Assembly: GCF_024746835.1 (NCBI RefSeq)
Contig: NZ_CP080531.1
Coordinates: forward strand, 7,404,088 to 7,468,087
DNA: 64,000 nt
Direction of reading: 5' to 3'
Source: Mesorhizobium sp. AR02
GTDB lineage: Bacteria > Pseudomonadota > Alphaproteobacteria > Rhizobiales > Rhizobiaceae
The translations under genes were made by a program, and so were the position numbers. Shown in pieces: positions 27,154 to 35,711 of the stretch (position 1 is its first letter; each line of letters opens with the position of its first letter). The notes beneath the pieces were generated by a model. It saw only the letters and a program-made list of their open reading frames with translations. It was not told the DNA's origin and made no database searches.

Positions 27154-27576
27154 ATGGCGCTCGAACGCACCTTTTCCATGATCAAGCCGGACGCGACCCG
27201 GCGCAACCTCACCGGCGCCATTACCAAGATGCTGGAAGATGCCGGCCTGCGCGTCATCGCTTCGCGCCGCGTGTGGATGAGCCGCCGTGAGGCGGAAGGC
27301 TTCTACGCCGTCCACAAGGATCGTCCGTTCTTCGGCGAACTGGTCGAATTCATGTCGTCGTCACCGACGATCGTCCAGGTGTTGGAAGGCGAGAATGCCA
27401 TTGCCAGGAACCGCGAAGTGATGGGCGCCACCAATCCGGCCAACGCCGCCGAAGGCACCATCCGCAAGGTGCACGCGCTGTCGATCGGCGAGAATTCGGT
27501 GCACGGCTCCGACGCGCCGGAAACCGCCGCGCAGGAGATCAAGTACTGGTTCTCGGACACCGAGATCGTCGGCTGA
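27154..27576 (+). CDS. ndk: nucleoside diphosphate kinase
   Basis: A 140-residue enzyme that transfers phosphate from ATP to nucleoside diphosphates through a phospho-histidine. Standard length; catalytic H117 in [12 protein letters not shown], and the N-terminal [12 protein letters not shown]. Start ATG 27154 has AAGGA upstream. Its terminator, starting 23 bp past the stop, is broken by an insertion sequence. Confidence 0.97.
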   Translation: MALERTFSMIKPDATRRNLTGAITKMLEDAGLRVIASRRVWMSRREAEGFYAVHKDRPFFGELVEFMSSSPTIVQVLEGENAIARNREVMGATNPANAAEGTIRKVHALSIGENSVHGSDAPETAAQEIKYWFSDTEIVG

Positions 27577-27693
27577 GCCGACACTGCCAAATCTGATGCA
27601 AAAAGGCCGGCGTTTTGGAGTGGGCCCCTCGGGCCGGACAGGATGGTTTTCGGTAATTGACCGGGCAGCCGGGCTTTCAGAGGATGAAGGCCC

Positions 27694-28044
27694 ATGGCAA
27701 AGCACCGAACCCACAGCGTCGAGTTCAAGCGGCAGGTTTCGCAGGAGTATTTCGGCGGCGAGACCCTGCATGCCCTCTCGAAGCGACACGACATCTCACG
27801 CAATCTGATCCGGATATGGGTCGAGAAGTTTCAGGCGGGCGCTCTCGATGAGGATGCCGCAGCTGCTGATCTTCTCCAGGCTTATGAGGCGCGCATTGCC
27901 GCGCTCGAACGGCTCGTCGGAAAACAGGCTCTGGAACTGGAGTTTCTAAAGGGGGCTCTGCATGCGGGACCGCGGCAGAGAAACGGGCCTACATCCGCGA
28001 CCACCGGTCCCATGGTCTCTCCGTCGCCGAAGGATGCCGGCTGA
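27694..28044 (+). CDS. IS3-family transposase OrfA
   Basis: A 116-residue frame with HTH_Tnp_1-type helices ([21 protein letters not shown]) and a leucine-zipper-like helix ([19 protein letters not shown]). It overlaps OrfB in the -1 frame. The last 35 or so residues are out-of-frame translation past the expected slippage region near CTAAAGGGGG (about 27944-27955). A fused OrfAB transposase probably arises by programmed -1 frameshifting, as in other IS3 elements. Confidence 0.88.
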   Translation: MAKHRTHSVEFKRQVSQEYFGGETLHALSKRHDISRNLIRIWVEKFQAGALDEDAAAADLLQAYEARIAALERLVGKQALELEFLKGALHAGPRQRNGPTSATTGPMVSPSPKDAG

Positions 28045-28841
28045 TGGGCCTCTCGCGTTCGACCTACTACGACCGTCCGGAGAAGACGGCCGACGACACC
28101 GCGATCGTCGAAGCGATCGCAGCGATCTGTGACGAGTTCGAGCACTATGGCTGGCGCCGTGTCCGCGCCGCTCTTCGGCAAAAAGGCATGATCGTCAATC
28201 ACAAGAAGATCCGCCGCCTGATGCGCGAGCATGACCTTCAGCCGAGAATGCGCCAGCGCTACACGGTGACCACGGATAGCGATCACAATCAGCCGATCTT
28301 CCCGAACCTCGCCCGGGACATCATCTGCGATGGGCCGAACCAACTCTGGGTGGCCGACATCACATACGTCACCGTCGTCGGCGGCTTTGCCTATGTTGCC
28401 GTTGTCCTGGATGCCTGGTCGCGGCGGGTTGTCGGATACGCCATCAGCCGCTCGATCGACGCGCGGCTGACGCTGGCGGCTTTGACCGCCGCAGTCGAAG
28501 GACGCAAACCGCCACCCGGCTGCGTGCATCATTCCGATCGCGGATCACAATATGCCGCGACAGCCTATCGCGATCACCTTGCCGCCCACGGCCTGGTCGG
28601 TTCCATGGGCCGGCGCGGCAATCCCTACGACAATGCAAAGGCGGAAAGCTTCATGAAGACGCTCAAAGTCGAGGCCGTCTATCCAATGGCCTTCGAGACG
28701 TTCGCCGATGTCATCGAACACCTTCCGCATTTCATTGACGAGGTCTACAACCGTCGACGGCTTCACTCAGCACTCGGCTATCTCAGTCCAATGCAATTCG
28801 AGGATCAACACACCCGGCAAACGGTCAAATCAGCGGCCTGA
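28044..28841 (+). CDS. IS3-family transposase OrfB (rve integrase core)
   Basis: A 265-residue frame from ATG 28044, with the open -1 frame extending further upstream ([14 protein letters not shown]...). HTH_21 region [14 protein letters not shown], then the DDE catalytic core: first Asp in WVADITYV, second Asp in [10 protein letters not shown], Glu in [12 protein letters not shown]. All three catalytic residues are present, so the element could be active. Confidence 0.92.
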   Translation: MGLSRSTYYDRPEKTADDTAIVEAIAAICDEFEHYGWRRVRAALRQKGMIVNHKKIRRLMREHDLQPRMRQRYTVTTDSDHNQPIFPNLARDIICDGPNQLWVADITYVTVVGGFAYVAVVLDAWSRRVVGYAISRSIDARLTLAALTAAVEGRKPPPGCVHHSDRGSQYAATAYRDHLAAHGLVGSMGRRGNPYDNAKAESFMKTLKVEAVYPMAFETFADVIEHLPHFIDEVYNRRRLHSALGYLSPMQFEDQHTRQTVKSAA

Positions 28842-28957
28842 CACTGTCCGGCCCGAGGGGCCCACTCCATTTCGCCGGCCTTTTTCATTGTCGGCAGATC
28901 GCATTCGGAGCATGTCGATATGCCGCCCGCCCGTGCGGCGCTGCTGCACTTTGGGTG

Positions 28958-29539
28958 TCAAGGCACCAGTGCGACCGTCAACGATCTTACGCCTTGAGCC
29001 CCACGGATCATGACGCCTTCGATGTCTGCAGTAGCGGATGGTCCGGTGACCAGTGCGGCGTAGCAGGCGGTCCTGAAGTCGGGCCGGCGGTAGGCTTCCT
29101 GAAGCCCGTCCTCGATCTGCGCCGGATCGAGCAGCACCACGAGATGCTGCACGAGATAGCCGATTGCATTGACGACGTATTCGTCCTCGCTGAACCACAC
29201 GGAGCCGGTTTCGGCGACGCCAAAGCGCGCCCGTACGATACCGACGGTGACATCCTCGAGCGACACGGGAAGGGTTTGAGAACTGATCGCCCTGTTGCCG
29301 TCGATTCCCCGCGCCGCGGATGCGATCACCGCGTCCGGGCCGAAACGATCGGCCACCCAGCTTCGAACCTCGCCAAGACCCTGCAGCGTGATGCAAGTGC
29401 CGCCCATGAGCGTCAACGCCGTCGCAAAGCGCGAGACACGATCGCCCGCAGGCGTGGCGAAGAGCGGCACGATGGGCAGCGACACCGGCGAAGGCTGCGC
29501 CTTGCGTATTTTCGCCAGGAAGACATCGCGAGAGGTCAT
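28958..29539 (-). CDS. lutC: lactate utilization protein LutC (LUD domain)
   Basis: A 193-residue LUD-domain protein, third component of the LutABC L-lactate oxidation complex. Motifs: RFGVAETGSVWF and LVVLLDPAQI, typical of the LUD fold. Start ATG 29539 overlaps the LutB stop by four bases. The stop is about 70 bp from the IS3-split terminator, which, being symmetrical, may once have ended this transcript too. Confidence 0.9.
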   Translation of the reverse strand: MTSRDVFLAKIRKAQPSPVSLPIVPLFATPAGDRVSRFATALTLMGGTCITLQGLGEVRSWVADRFGPDAVIASAARGIDGNRAISSQTLPVSLEDVTVGIVRARFGVAETGSVWFSEDEYVVNAIGYLVQHLVVLLDPAQIEDGLQEAYRRPDFRTACYAALVTGPSATADIEGVMIRGAQGVRSLTVALVP

Positions 29540-30921
29540 TTCGGCTGCTTCCGATTTTCGCGGTACCAGTCGCGGAAGGTTTGCGCCGGTGCATCGGGAA
29601 GGTCGCGCTGCCGGCCCCAGATGTTCAGCGGATTGTAGAGCAGGAAGTTGGGCAGCCGCTTCAAGGCACCGCCAAGCGAGGCAATGGTGGCGCGGTACAG
29701 TGTCGGACTGGCGAGCAGGCGCCCGGCCATCTTCAACACCTCCGCCTTGACGAAGGGTGTCTCGTGCCGTGCGCTGATCACCTCGCGCCATTTGTAGATT
29801 TGTTCGTGGATGTCGATGCGCACCGGGCAAACGCTGGTGCAACTGCCGTTCAGCGTCGAGGCGAAGGGCAGCGCGCTGAAACGCTGCAGATCGAAGGTTG
29901 GATTGATGATGGCTCCGATCGGTCCCGAATAGGTGCTGCCATAGGACAGGCCGCCGCTGCGCCGATAGACCGGGCAGGTATTCATGCAAGCGCCGCAGCG
30001 AATGCACTTCAGCGACGGCCAGAAGTCCTCCATGGCGAGGCGTTCAGAGCGGCCGTTGTCGACCAGGATGAAGTGCATCTCGGTGCCTGGCCGAGGGCTG
30101 CGAAAATGCGAGGTGTACTGCGTAATCGGCGAGCCGAGCCCGCTGCGTGACAACATCCGGATGAAGACCCCGAGATCGGAAATGCGCGGTATCAGCTTCT
30201 CGATGCCGATCGAGGCAATGTGCAAGGGAGGAATGTTGGCCGACAGGTCGGCATTGCCCTCGTTGGTGCACACGACGACGGTTCCCGTCTCCGCGACCGC
30301 GAAATTGCAGCCGGTCATGCCCGCCGTCCTATCACGCAGGAAATGTGGGCGCGTATCCATGCGCTGGCTTTCGGCGAGGTAATGGATGTCGCTGTTTGCG
30401 GGATCGGTGCCGATGGTGCGGCCAAACAGCTCGGCCACGTCGCTGCGCAGCTTGTGCACCGCGGGGACAACCATGTGGCTTGGGTTCTGATTGTCGAGCT
30501 GCTGAATACGCTCGCCGAGATCGGTCTCCATCACCACGATGCCGCGCGGCTCGAGATGGGCCCGCATCGCGCACTCGTCGGTGAGCATAGACTTGCTCTT
30601 GACCAGCGTGGTCACGCCGCGCTCGGACAAAAGGCTCAAGACGATCTCATTGTGCTCGCCGGCGTCGGCGGCAAAATGGACGACGACGCCGTTGCCTTCG
30701 GCCGCATCGACAAACTGCTCCACGTACTGGGAGAGATGAGAGAGCGTATGCTCCTTGATACCTGAAGCGAGGTCGCGAAGGGTCTCCCATTCGGGTATGC
30801 CGTGCGCCTGTGCGTCGCGTTTCAAGCGCAAATCCCAAAGACGCTGGTCGTGGAACGACACGTGATCCGGCTTGGCGAGGAAGTTGCCTGCGGCCTTGGC
30901 GTGATCGACCCGTTTGCTCAT
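29536..30921 (-). CDS. lutB: lactate utilization iron-sulfur protein LutB
   Basis: A 461-residue protein: LUD domain (residues about 60-300), then a ferredoxin-like domain with CIRCGACMNTCPVYR and CTSVCPV for two [4Fe-4S] clusters. Start ATG 30921 overlaps the LutA stop by four bases. It carries electrons from lactate to the respiratory chain with LutA and LutC. Confidence 0.93.
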   Translation of the reverse strand: MSKRVDHAKAAGNFLAKPDHVSFHDQRLWDLRLKRDAQAHGIPEWETLRDLASGIKEHTLSHLSQYVEQFVDAAEGNGVVVHFAADAGEHNEIVLSLLSERGVTTLVKSKSMLTDECAMRAHLEPRGIVVMETDLGERIQQLDNQNPSHMVVPAVHKLRSDVAELFGRTIGTDPANSDIHYLAESQRMDTRPHFLRDRTAGMTGCNFAVAETGTVVVCTNEGNADLSANIPPLHIASIGIEKLIPRISDLGVFIRMLSRSGLGSPITQYTSHFRSPRPGTEMHFILVDNGRSERLAMEDFWPSLKCIRCGACMNTCPVYRRSGGLSYGSTYSGPIGAIINPTFDLQRFSALPFASTLNGSCTSVCPVRIDIHEQIYKWREVISARHETPFVKAEVLKMAGRLLASPTLYRATIASLGGALKRLPNFLLYNPLNIWGRQRDLPDAPAQTFRDWYRENRKQPK

Positions 30922-31661
30922 GCCCGAGCGCCGTTCAGAATTTGCGCAATGTGGATGAAGCGCGCATTGAGCTTCATGCGATCGGCGCAGCCTTGCTGGT
31001 GCATCAGGCACGACATGTCGCCGGACACGATGTATTCGGCGCCCGCAGCCAGATGATCGCGTACCCTGTCCTGACCCATTCTCACGGAAACGGCCTCTTC
31101 GGTGACGGAGAACGTGCCGCCGAAGCCACAACATTCATCCGGCCGAGACGGCGTGACGAATTCAATCCCCTTGACGCTTTCCAGCAAGGCACGCGGCTTC
31201 GAGAACGCCGGCTCGTCGATTTCGGACGCCGTCGCCTGGCGCAAATGCCGGATGGCGCTGCAGCTGTTGTGCAGCCCGACGCGATGTGGAAATTCCGCCC
31301 AGGGAAATTCGCGCACATCCAGCACGTCATGAAGAAACTCGGTCAGGTCATAGGCAGCCGCCCTGACGTGACGGACGGAAGCAGTCTGCTCGATCGCGGT
31401 CAGGTGGGACCGCACATGGTTGATGCAACTCGCCGAAGGTCCGACGACGTAATCGTAGCCGGCGAAATTGCTGACGAAGACGGCCTCCGCGCCTGCTGCT
31501 TCCTTTTGTGCGCCACTGTTGGCCATCGGTTGGCCGCAGCAGGTCTGCTCCTCGGGATAGTCCACGTCGAGGCCCAGGCGCTCCAGCAACTCGAGCGTCG
31601 CAATGCCGACCCCTGGATAAAACGCATCGATAAAGCACGGGACAAAGAGAGCGACTTTCAT
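30918..31661 (-). CDS. lutA: lactate utilization Fe-S oxidoreductase LutA (YkgE-like)
   Basis: A 247-residue protein with two CCG domains: QTCCGQPM with an upstream Cys (FVPCFID), and DECCGFGG with LHNSCSA upstream. These bind Fe-S clusters in heterodisulfide-reductase-like enzymes. First gene of lutABC; no lactate permease or LldR-type regulator is adjacent. Confidence 0.92.
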   Translation of the reverse strand: MKVALFVPCFIDAFYPGVGIATLELLERLGLDVDYPEEQTCCGQPMANSGAQKEAAGAEAVFVSNFAGYDYVVGPSASCINHVRSHLTAIEQTASVRHVRAAAYDLTEFLHDVLDVREFPWAEFPHRVGLHNSCSAIRHLRQATASEIDEPAFSKPRALLESVKGIEFVTPSRPDECCGFGGTFSVTEEAVSVRMGQDRVRDHLAAGAEYIVSGDMSCLMHQQGCADRMKLNARFIHIAQILNGARA

Positions 31662-31888
31662 GGCAGCGCTTTACGCATCGCGTTTTCTTTCGCCTGAAGC
31701 GCAGAGAGTATAGGTGGCCTCAAATACGGAGTCATCCGGCAGATGACGGCTGCTTTCCTCCGGCCGAGAACCGAGCTGATCCAAACAGAACTGATCTGAC
31801 TTGCACGCGTGTTTTAGCTTGCGGCGACGAAGCGACAGTCTGATCTGGAGAAGCCCGGCGTTTCGCCGGCCCTTCCATTGGCGGCCGA

Positions 31889-32695
31889 TCAGGTCTCGCG
31901 CACGAAGCGCAGCATATCGGCATGCAGCCGGTCCATATGCGTGTACATGATGCCGTGCGGCGCACCTTCATAGACAAGGAAGCGGCAATCCGGGATCAGT
32001 CTCGCCGATGGTATGCCGGTCAACTCGATCGGCGCCGAGCGATCGCGATCGCCATGGATAAGCAGGGTCGGCAGCGCTATTTCACGCAATTCCGCGCGAA
32101 AATCCTGCTCGACCATGTCGCGGCTGCAGGCGAGCGCCACGGGAACGGAGACCTGCACCAGGGTGTAGCCCCAGCGCACAATGCCAGGCGACGTCTCCGG
32201 AATGAAGAACGGCGCGATGTTGTCGGTCACCCATTTCGGATAATCGTACCTCCACAGCGCCCACAAGGCCTCGAAACCTTCCCGCGGCGCGCCACCCGGA
32301 TTGTCGTCGGTCCTGAGCAGCATCGGCGTCATCGGCGCCAGCAGGACGAGCCGCTTGACGCGATCCCTGCCATGCCGGGTGAGGTAGCGCACCGCCTCGC
32401 CACCCGCCATCGAATGACCGACCAGGGTGATGCCGGTGAGATCGAGCTGCCCGATCAGCGTGGCGACATCGTCGGCAAAGGTGTCGTGGTCGTAGCCGTG
32501 GGCCGGATGATCGGAGCGGCCGTGGCCGCGACGGTCGAATGCGATACAGCGGAACCCTTGCTCGGCGAAGGCCGCCATCTCGTAGTCCCACGTCTGGCTG
32601 CCAAAGCCGAGGCTGCTGAGGAACAGCATCGGCTGCCCCTGCCCCCACTCGCGCCAATAGAGCTGCGTCCCGTCGGTGGTCGTGATGAAAGGCAT
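31889..32695 (-). CDS. alpha/beta hydrolase, non-haem chloroperoxidase/arylesterase type
   Basis: A 268-residue alpha/beta-hydrolase: oxyanion region, nucleophile elbow GHSMAGGEA, catalytic Asp in IHGDRDRSAP and His in EGAPHGI. Start ATG 32695 has GAGGAG about 8 bases upstream. It follows the NTF2-like gene by 26 bp, suggesting an operon. Substrate unknown. Confidence 0.88.
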   Translation of the reverse strand: MPFITTTDGTQLYWREWGQGQPMLFLSSLGFGSQTWDYEMAAFAEQGFRCIAFDRRGHGRSDHPAHGYDHDTFADDVATLIGQLDLTGITLVGHSMAGGEAVRYLTRHGRDRVKRLVLLAPMTPMLLRTDDNPGGAPREGFEALWALWRYDYPKWVTDNIAPFFIPETSPGIVRWGYTLVQVSVPVALACSRDMVEQDFRAELREIALPTLLIHGDRDRSAPIELTGIPSARLIPDCRFLVYEGAPHGIMYTHMDRLHADMLRFVRET

Positions 32696-32721
32696 TTTTC
32701 GTCTCCTCGTTTTGAACCCGT

Positions 32722-33096
32722 TCAGGCTGGGACGAACTGGTAGTCGACCAGGATGTGACCCTCGGCATCGACGGTCAGGAATTCGAGGCCGGTCGCCAAA
32801 ACGGTGTCGCTGTCGGCCGGCAGCATCTCCCAGGTGAAAGTGACGACGTCGTGCAGCAGCCGGGCATTCGAGGCGGCGCGGAAGCGGTTGCCGTCGTCGC
32901 GGACATTCTTCTCGTGCGACCCGCGCACCCGTGCCTCGAGTGCCTCGTAACCGCGCACCGCGCGTTCGCCGACATAGTGCTGGCCGTCGGACACCCACAG
33001 GGCGGCAATGCCCGCGCGGCGACGCTCTGCGTCCGTCTCGTTCCACACGGCGACATAGCGGTCGGCCAACGCCTGGGCATCCAGGGACCTGGTCAT
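32722..33096 (-). CDS. NTF2/SnoaL-like protein
   Basis: A 124-residue protein of the cone-shaped SnoaL fold: ADRYVAVWNETDAERRRAGI at the N terminus, then FRAASNARLLHDVVTFTWEM and a C-terminal DYQFVPA. Start ATG 33096 has GGAG about 9 bases upstream. First of a two-gene operon with the hydrolase, divergent from the MmyB-type regulator. Confidence 0.82.
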   Translation of the reverse strand: MTRSLDAQALADRYVAVWNETDAERRRAGIAALWVSDGQHYVGERAVRGYEALEARVRGSHEKNVRDDGNRFRAASNARLLHDVVTFTWEMLPADSDTVLATGLEFLTVDAEGHILVDYQFVPA

Positions 33097-33180
33097 GATC
33101 TTCACTCCATCTGTTTGCGAAAACGGCAATGCACCGCCTCTTCGGAGGAGAGAATTCGCCGGGTGGAGGATCGAAATCCA

Positions 33181-33195
33181 TGACCTCGGAGGTCA
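33181..33195. promoter_or_regulatory. operator TGACCT-N3-AGGTCA, copy 1
   Basis: Perfect palindrome, 6-bp arms and a CGG spacer, in the gap between the NTF2-like gene and the divergent XRE/MmyB regulator. An identical-arm copy lies 43 bp away. Confidence 0.8.
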
Positions 33196-33223
33196 AAAAG
33201 CGACGGCCTGGTCACGTCGAATT

Positions 33224-33238
33224 TGACCTTCCAGGTCA
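33224..33238. promoter_or_regulatory. operator TGACCT-N3-AGGTCA, copy 2
   Basis: Same 6-bp arms with a TCC spacer, 37 bp upstream of the regulator start. The 43-bp offset is about four helical turns, putting both sites on one face of the helix. Confidence 0.8.
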
Positions 33239-33274
33239 TTGAACCGCGGCGCCATCGCGCGTTAGGCTCCGGCG

Positions 33275-34078
33275 ATGACACTGCACCAGACACCCTTTGG
33301 CGTGCTGCTGCGGCGCTGGCGCGAGCAGCGCCGGATGACGCAGACCGATCTCGCTTTGGCGGCGGACAGTTCGACCAGGCATCTTTCCTATCTCGAGACC
33401 GGACGCTCGCGGCCAAGCCGCGAGATGATCGTGCGGCTGGCCGAATGCCTCGTAGTGCCGCTGCGCGATCAGAACACGCTGCTGCTCGCGGCCGGCTTTG
33501 CGCCCGGCTTCCAGGAGCGCTCGCTTGCGGAACTGGAGGCGGCCAGGACAGCGATCGACAGCGTGCTGCAGGCGCACAAGCCCTACCCGGCCTTCGCCGT
33601 CGACCGCCATTGGAACGTGGTGCTGTCGAACTCGGCGCTGCCGCAGCTCTATGAGGGATGCTCAACCGATCTCATGCGCAGCCCGGTCAATTCCGTGCGC
33701 CTCATCCTGCATCCGGCCGGCATGGGTCCGCGCATCCTGAACTTCGCCGCCTGGCGCGCGCATACGGTGCATGTTCTGCGCCAGCAGATCGAGGCGCGCG
33801 CCGATCCGGTCATCCAGGGCCTGCTGGCCGAAGTGATGGCCTATCCCTCGCCGGCCGGTTCCGACGTGGCGGAAGGGCTGGAAGCGGCGCAGCGGCTGGC
33901 AACGCCGCTGCGCATCGCAACGCGCCTCGGCACCGTGTCCTTCCTCAACACCACGACCGTTTTCGGCACGCCCAACGATGTGACGCTGGCGGAGCTTGCC
34001 CTGGAAATGCTGTTTCCGGCCGACAACCAGACCATCGAGATCGTCAAGACCATGGCCAAGGAAACGGCAGCGGCGTGA
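33275..34078 (+). CDS. XRE-family regulator with MmyB-like ligand-binding domain
   Basis: A 267-residue regulator: N-terminal lambda-repressor-like HTH (RRMTQTDLALAADSSTRHLSYLETGRS) and a C-terminal MmyB-type sensor (AVDRHWNVVLSNSALPQLYEG), which in this family binds small hydrophobic ligands. Divergent from the NTF2/hydrolase pair, with twin palindromes between them, so it probably represses both itself and that pair. Confidence 0.9.
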   Translation: MTLHQTPFGVLLRRWREQRRMTQTDLALAADSSTRHLSYLETGRSRPSREMIVRLAECLVVPLRDQNTLLLAAGFAPGFQERSLAELEAARTAIDSVLQAHKPYPAFAVDRHWNVVLSNSALPQLYEGCSTDLMRSPVNSVRLILHPAGMGPRILNFAAWRAHTVHVLRQQIEARADPVIQGLLAEVMAYPSPAGSDVAEGLEAAQRLATPLRIATRLGTVSFLNTTTVFGTPNDVTLAELALEMLFPADNQTIEIVKTMAKETAAA

Positions 34079-34092
34079 CGCCGATGCGGAAA

Positions 34093-34857
34093 TCAACTCG
34101 CGGCGCTGAAGCGCAGGATTTCGTGACCGTCCTTGTCTGATATGGCAAGCTTGCCGGCATCGACCTTGTATGACGCCGCCTTGGCCAACGCATCGAACAA
34201 CGCCTTTTCCTCGGCCATCACCTCCGGTGCGCAGGCCTTGTAGGTCGAACCGATCTCGCTGATGGCGATCGCCTGGCCATCGACCTTGGCGGTGGCGAAA
34301 TAGGTGTTGCAGGGGCCGCTGCCGCCGGCCTTGCCGGCCTCGCTGACCCTGAAAGTCGCCTGCGGCGCGGTGATCGCGCCAATGCCATCGACATAGTCGA
34401 CCACCCAGAGCTGACCAAAGACGGAAGCCGTCGGCTCGGTGCCTGGCGTGACCATCTTCAGCATGATGGTCTGCGGCGCGTCGGTCAGCGGATCGACTTG
34501 ATGGCGCACGTCGGAGATGAACATCAGCCTGCCGTCGACGGTGATGCGGGCCTGCAGCGCATAGGTCATCTGCGACCGGATCACCGATGGATCGAATTTG
34601 ATCTCGAAGCTGATCGGCACCTGGCCGGCCGGCTTGACAGTCTGTTCGCCGATGATCTTGGCCGGCGCATCGGCGAGCGAGACATCGGCAAGCTGGACGG
34701 AAAGCACGGCGCTGGGCGGCAGGGCGATACGCTCGCGATAGATGACCTCGCCCCTCACCGCCTTTTCGGCGGCCACGGAGAGTTCTGGCACCGCCAGGAT
34801 GCCGACGACCAGAGGCACGAAACCGAAGACGAAGAACTCCGCGAGCCTGTCCAGCAT
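34093..34857 (-). CDS. YscW-type (YbaY-like) plus META-domain protein
   Basis: A 254-residue exported protein. N-terminal signal or anchor helix (FVFGFVPLVVGILAVP), then a YscW-like beta domain (SVQLADVSLADAPAKIIGEQ) and a C-terminal META/HslJ domain (GPCNTYFATAKVDG...STYKACAPEVMAEEKALFDAL). No lipobox Cys is visible, so it is probably not a lipoprotein, unlike YbaY and HslJ. Start ATG 34857 has GGAGG 6 bases upstream. Confidence 0.8.
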   Translation of the reverse strand: MLDRLAEFFVFGFVPLVVGILAVPELSVAAEKAVRGEVIYRERIALPPSAVLSVQLADVSLADAPAKIIGEQTVKPAGQVPISFEIKFDPSVIRSQMTYALQARITVDGRLMFISDVRHQVDPLTDAPQTIMLKMVTPGTEPTASVFGQLWVVDYVDGIGAITAPQATFRVSEAGKAGGSGPCNTYFATAKVDGQAIAISEIGSTYKACAPEVMAEEKALFDALAKAASYKVDAGKLAISDKDGHEILRFSAAS

Positions 34858-34967
34858 GACCACCTCCCTTGCCCCGAACTGCCAATCCCGGGCTGCCAAC
34901 GCCCAAGCTGACCAACGGCGCTCAATTGGCCAAAGGATTGCGGTCAATGCATGGCTGCGACAGGGAT

Positions 34968-35447
34968 TTATTCGGACGGCGACTTCCAGCGCCCGGCCGC
35001 CAGGGCGTCGGCTTCCTTGGCCTCGACCCAGCCACCCTCGGAACCGTCAACGCGATGCTCCTTCTTCCAGAAGGGTGCGCGCGATTTGAGATAATCCATG
35101 AGAAAGTTCGCCGCTTCGAACGCCGCCTGGCGATGGGCCGAGGCGGCCACCACCAGCACGATGTTCTCGCCCGGCGCGATCTTGCCATGGCGGTGGATGA
35201 CGGTGAGGCCTTGCAGTGGCCAGCGCTGAACCGCCTCAGCGGCGATGCGGCCGATCTCGGCCTCCGCCATGCCGGGATAGTGCTCGAGCTCCAGTGCCGA
35301 AAGCGCGCCCTGCTCGTCGCGGCAGAGGCCCGAGAAAGTAACCACCGCGCCGATATCGGCGCGGCCTTGCGTCAGCCCGGCAATCTCGACGGCGACGTCG
35401 AAATCCTGGCGCTGGATGCGCACGATCGGCACCAGGACGGCCGACAT
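34968..35447 (-). CDS. moaE: molybdopterin synthase catalytic subunit
   Basis: A 159-residue MoaE. It transfers sulfur from MoaD thiocarboxylate to precursor Z. Motifs: HRHGKIAPGENIVLVV and AHRQAAFEAANFLMDYLK, ending APFWKKE with the catalytic Lys. Last gene of the SDR-uvrC-pgsA-moaD-moaE operon, 5 bp after moaD. It supports the molybdoenzyme at 15362-17470. Confidence 0.95.
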   Translation of the reverse strand: MSAVLVPIVRIQRQDFDVAVEIAGLTQGRADIGAVVTFSGLCRDEQGALSALELEHYPGMAEAEIGRIAAEAVQRWPLQGLTVIHRHGKIAPGENIVLVVAASAHRQAAFEAANFLMDYLKSRAPFWKKEHRVDGSEGGWVEAKEADALAAGRWKSPSE

Positions 35448-35452
35448 GAGTG

Positions 35453-35710
35453 TCAGCCCCCGGTCATCGGCGGGAACAGCGCGATCTCGCGCGCGCCCGC
35501 TATCTTCTCGCGGTGGTCGACATGTTCCTGGTTGATGGCAACGCGGATCACGTCGGGAAATTGCAGCGCATGTTCGTAGCCTTCGCCGCGCGATTGCAGC
35601 CAGCGCAAGAGGTCGGCGACCGTCTCGATCCCGGCGGGCAATTCGACATCCTCTTCAGGCATGCCGATCCGTTCACGCACCCAGGCAAAGTAGATGAGGC
35701 GGGTCGTCAT
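35453..35710 (-). CDS. moaD: molybdopterin synthase sulfur carrier subunit
   Basis: An 85-residue ubiquitin-fold protein ending in the Gly-Gly tail (PPMTGG) that carries sulfur as a thiocarboxylate. Start ATG 35710 is one base past the pgsA stop (TGAGATG), so the genes are coupled. The frame upstream of this ATG is pgsA in another frame and is not used. Confidence 0.94.
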   Translation of the reverse strand: MTTRLIYFAWVRERIGMPEEDVELPAGIETVADLLRWLQSRGEGYEHALQFPDVIRVAINQEHVDHREKIAGAREIALFPPMTGG

Positions 35711-35711
35711 C

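Larger units (their letters stand above)
27616..28869 (+). mobile_element. IS3-family insertion sequence, 1254 bp, with 26-bp terminal inverted repeats
   Basis: Ends TGGAGTGGGCCCC...GGGGCCCACTCCA. The terminal repeats 27616-27641 and 28844-28869 are identical, starting TG and ending CA as in IS3. Flanks are TTT (27613-27615) and TTT (28870-28872), a 3-bp target duplication. Two overlapping frames encode OrfA and OrfB transposase parts. It appears intact. Confidence 0.92.
27600..28885 (+). terminator. ndk terminator hairpin split by an insertion sequence
   Basis: Left half AAAAAGGCCGGCG (27600-27612), right half CGCCGGCCTTTTT (28873-28885), each flanked by TTT next to the IS ends. Rejoined with one TTT they form a perfect 8-bp GC stem with a TTT loop and a T5 tail. 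The IS sits exactly in the loop. Confidence 0.85.

Noticed and set aside
31853..31876. GC hairpin CCGGCG-TTT-CGCCGG near the hydrolase stop
   Set aside because: Could be a terminator, but there is no U-run on the minus strand.
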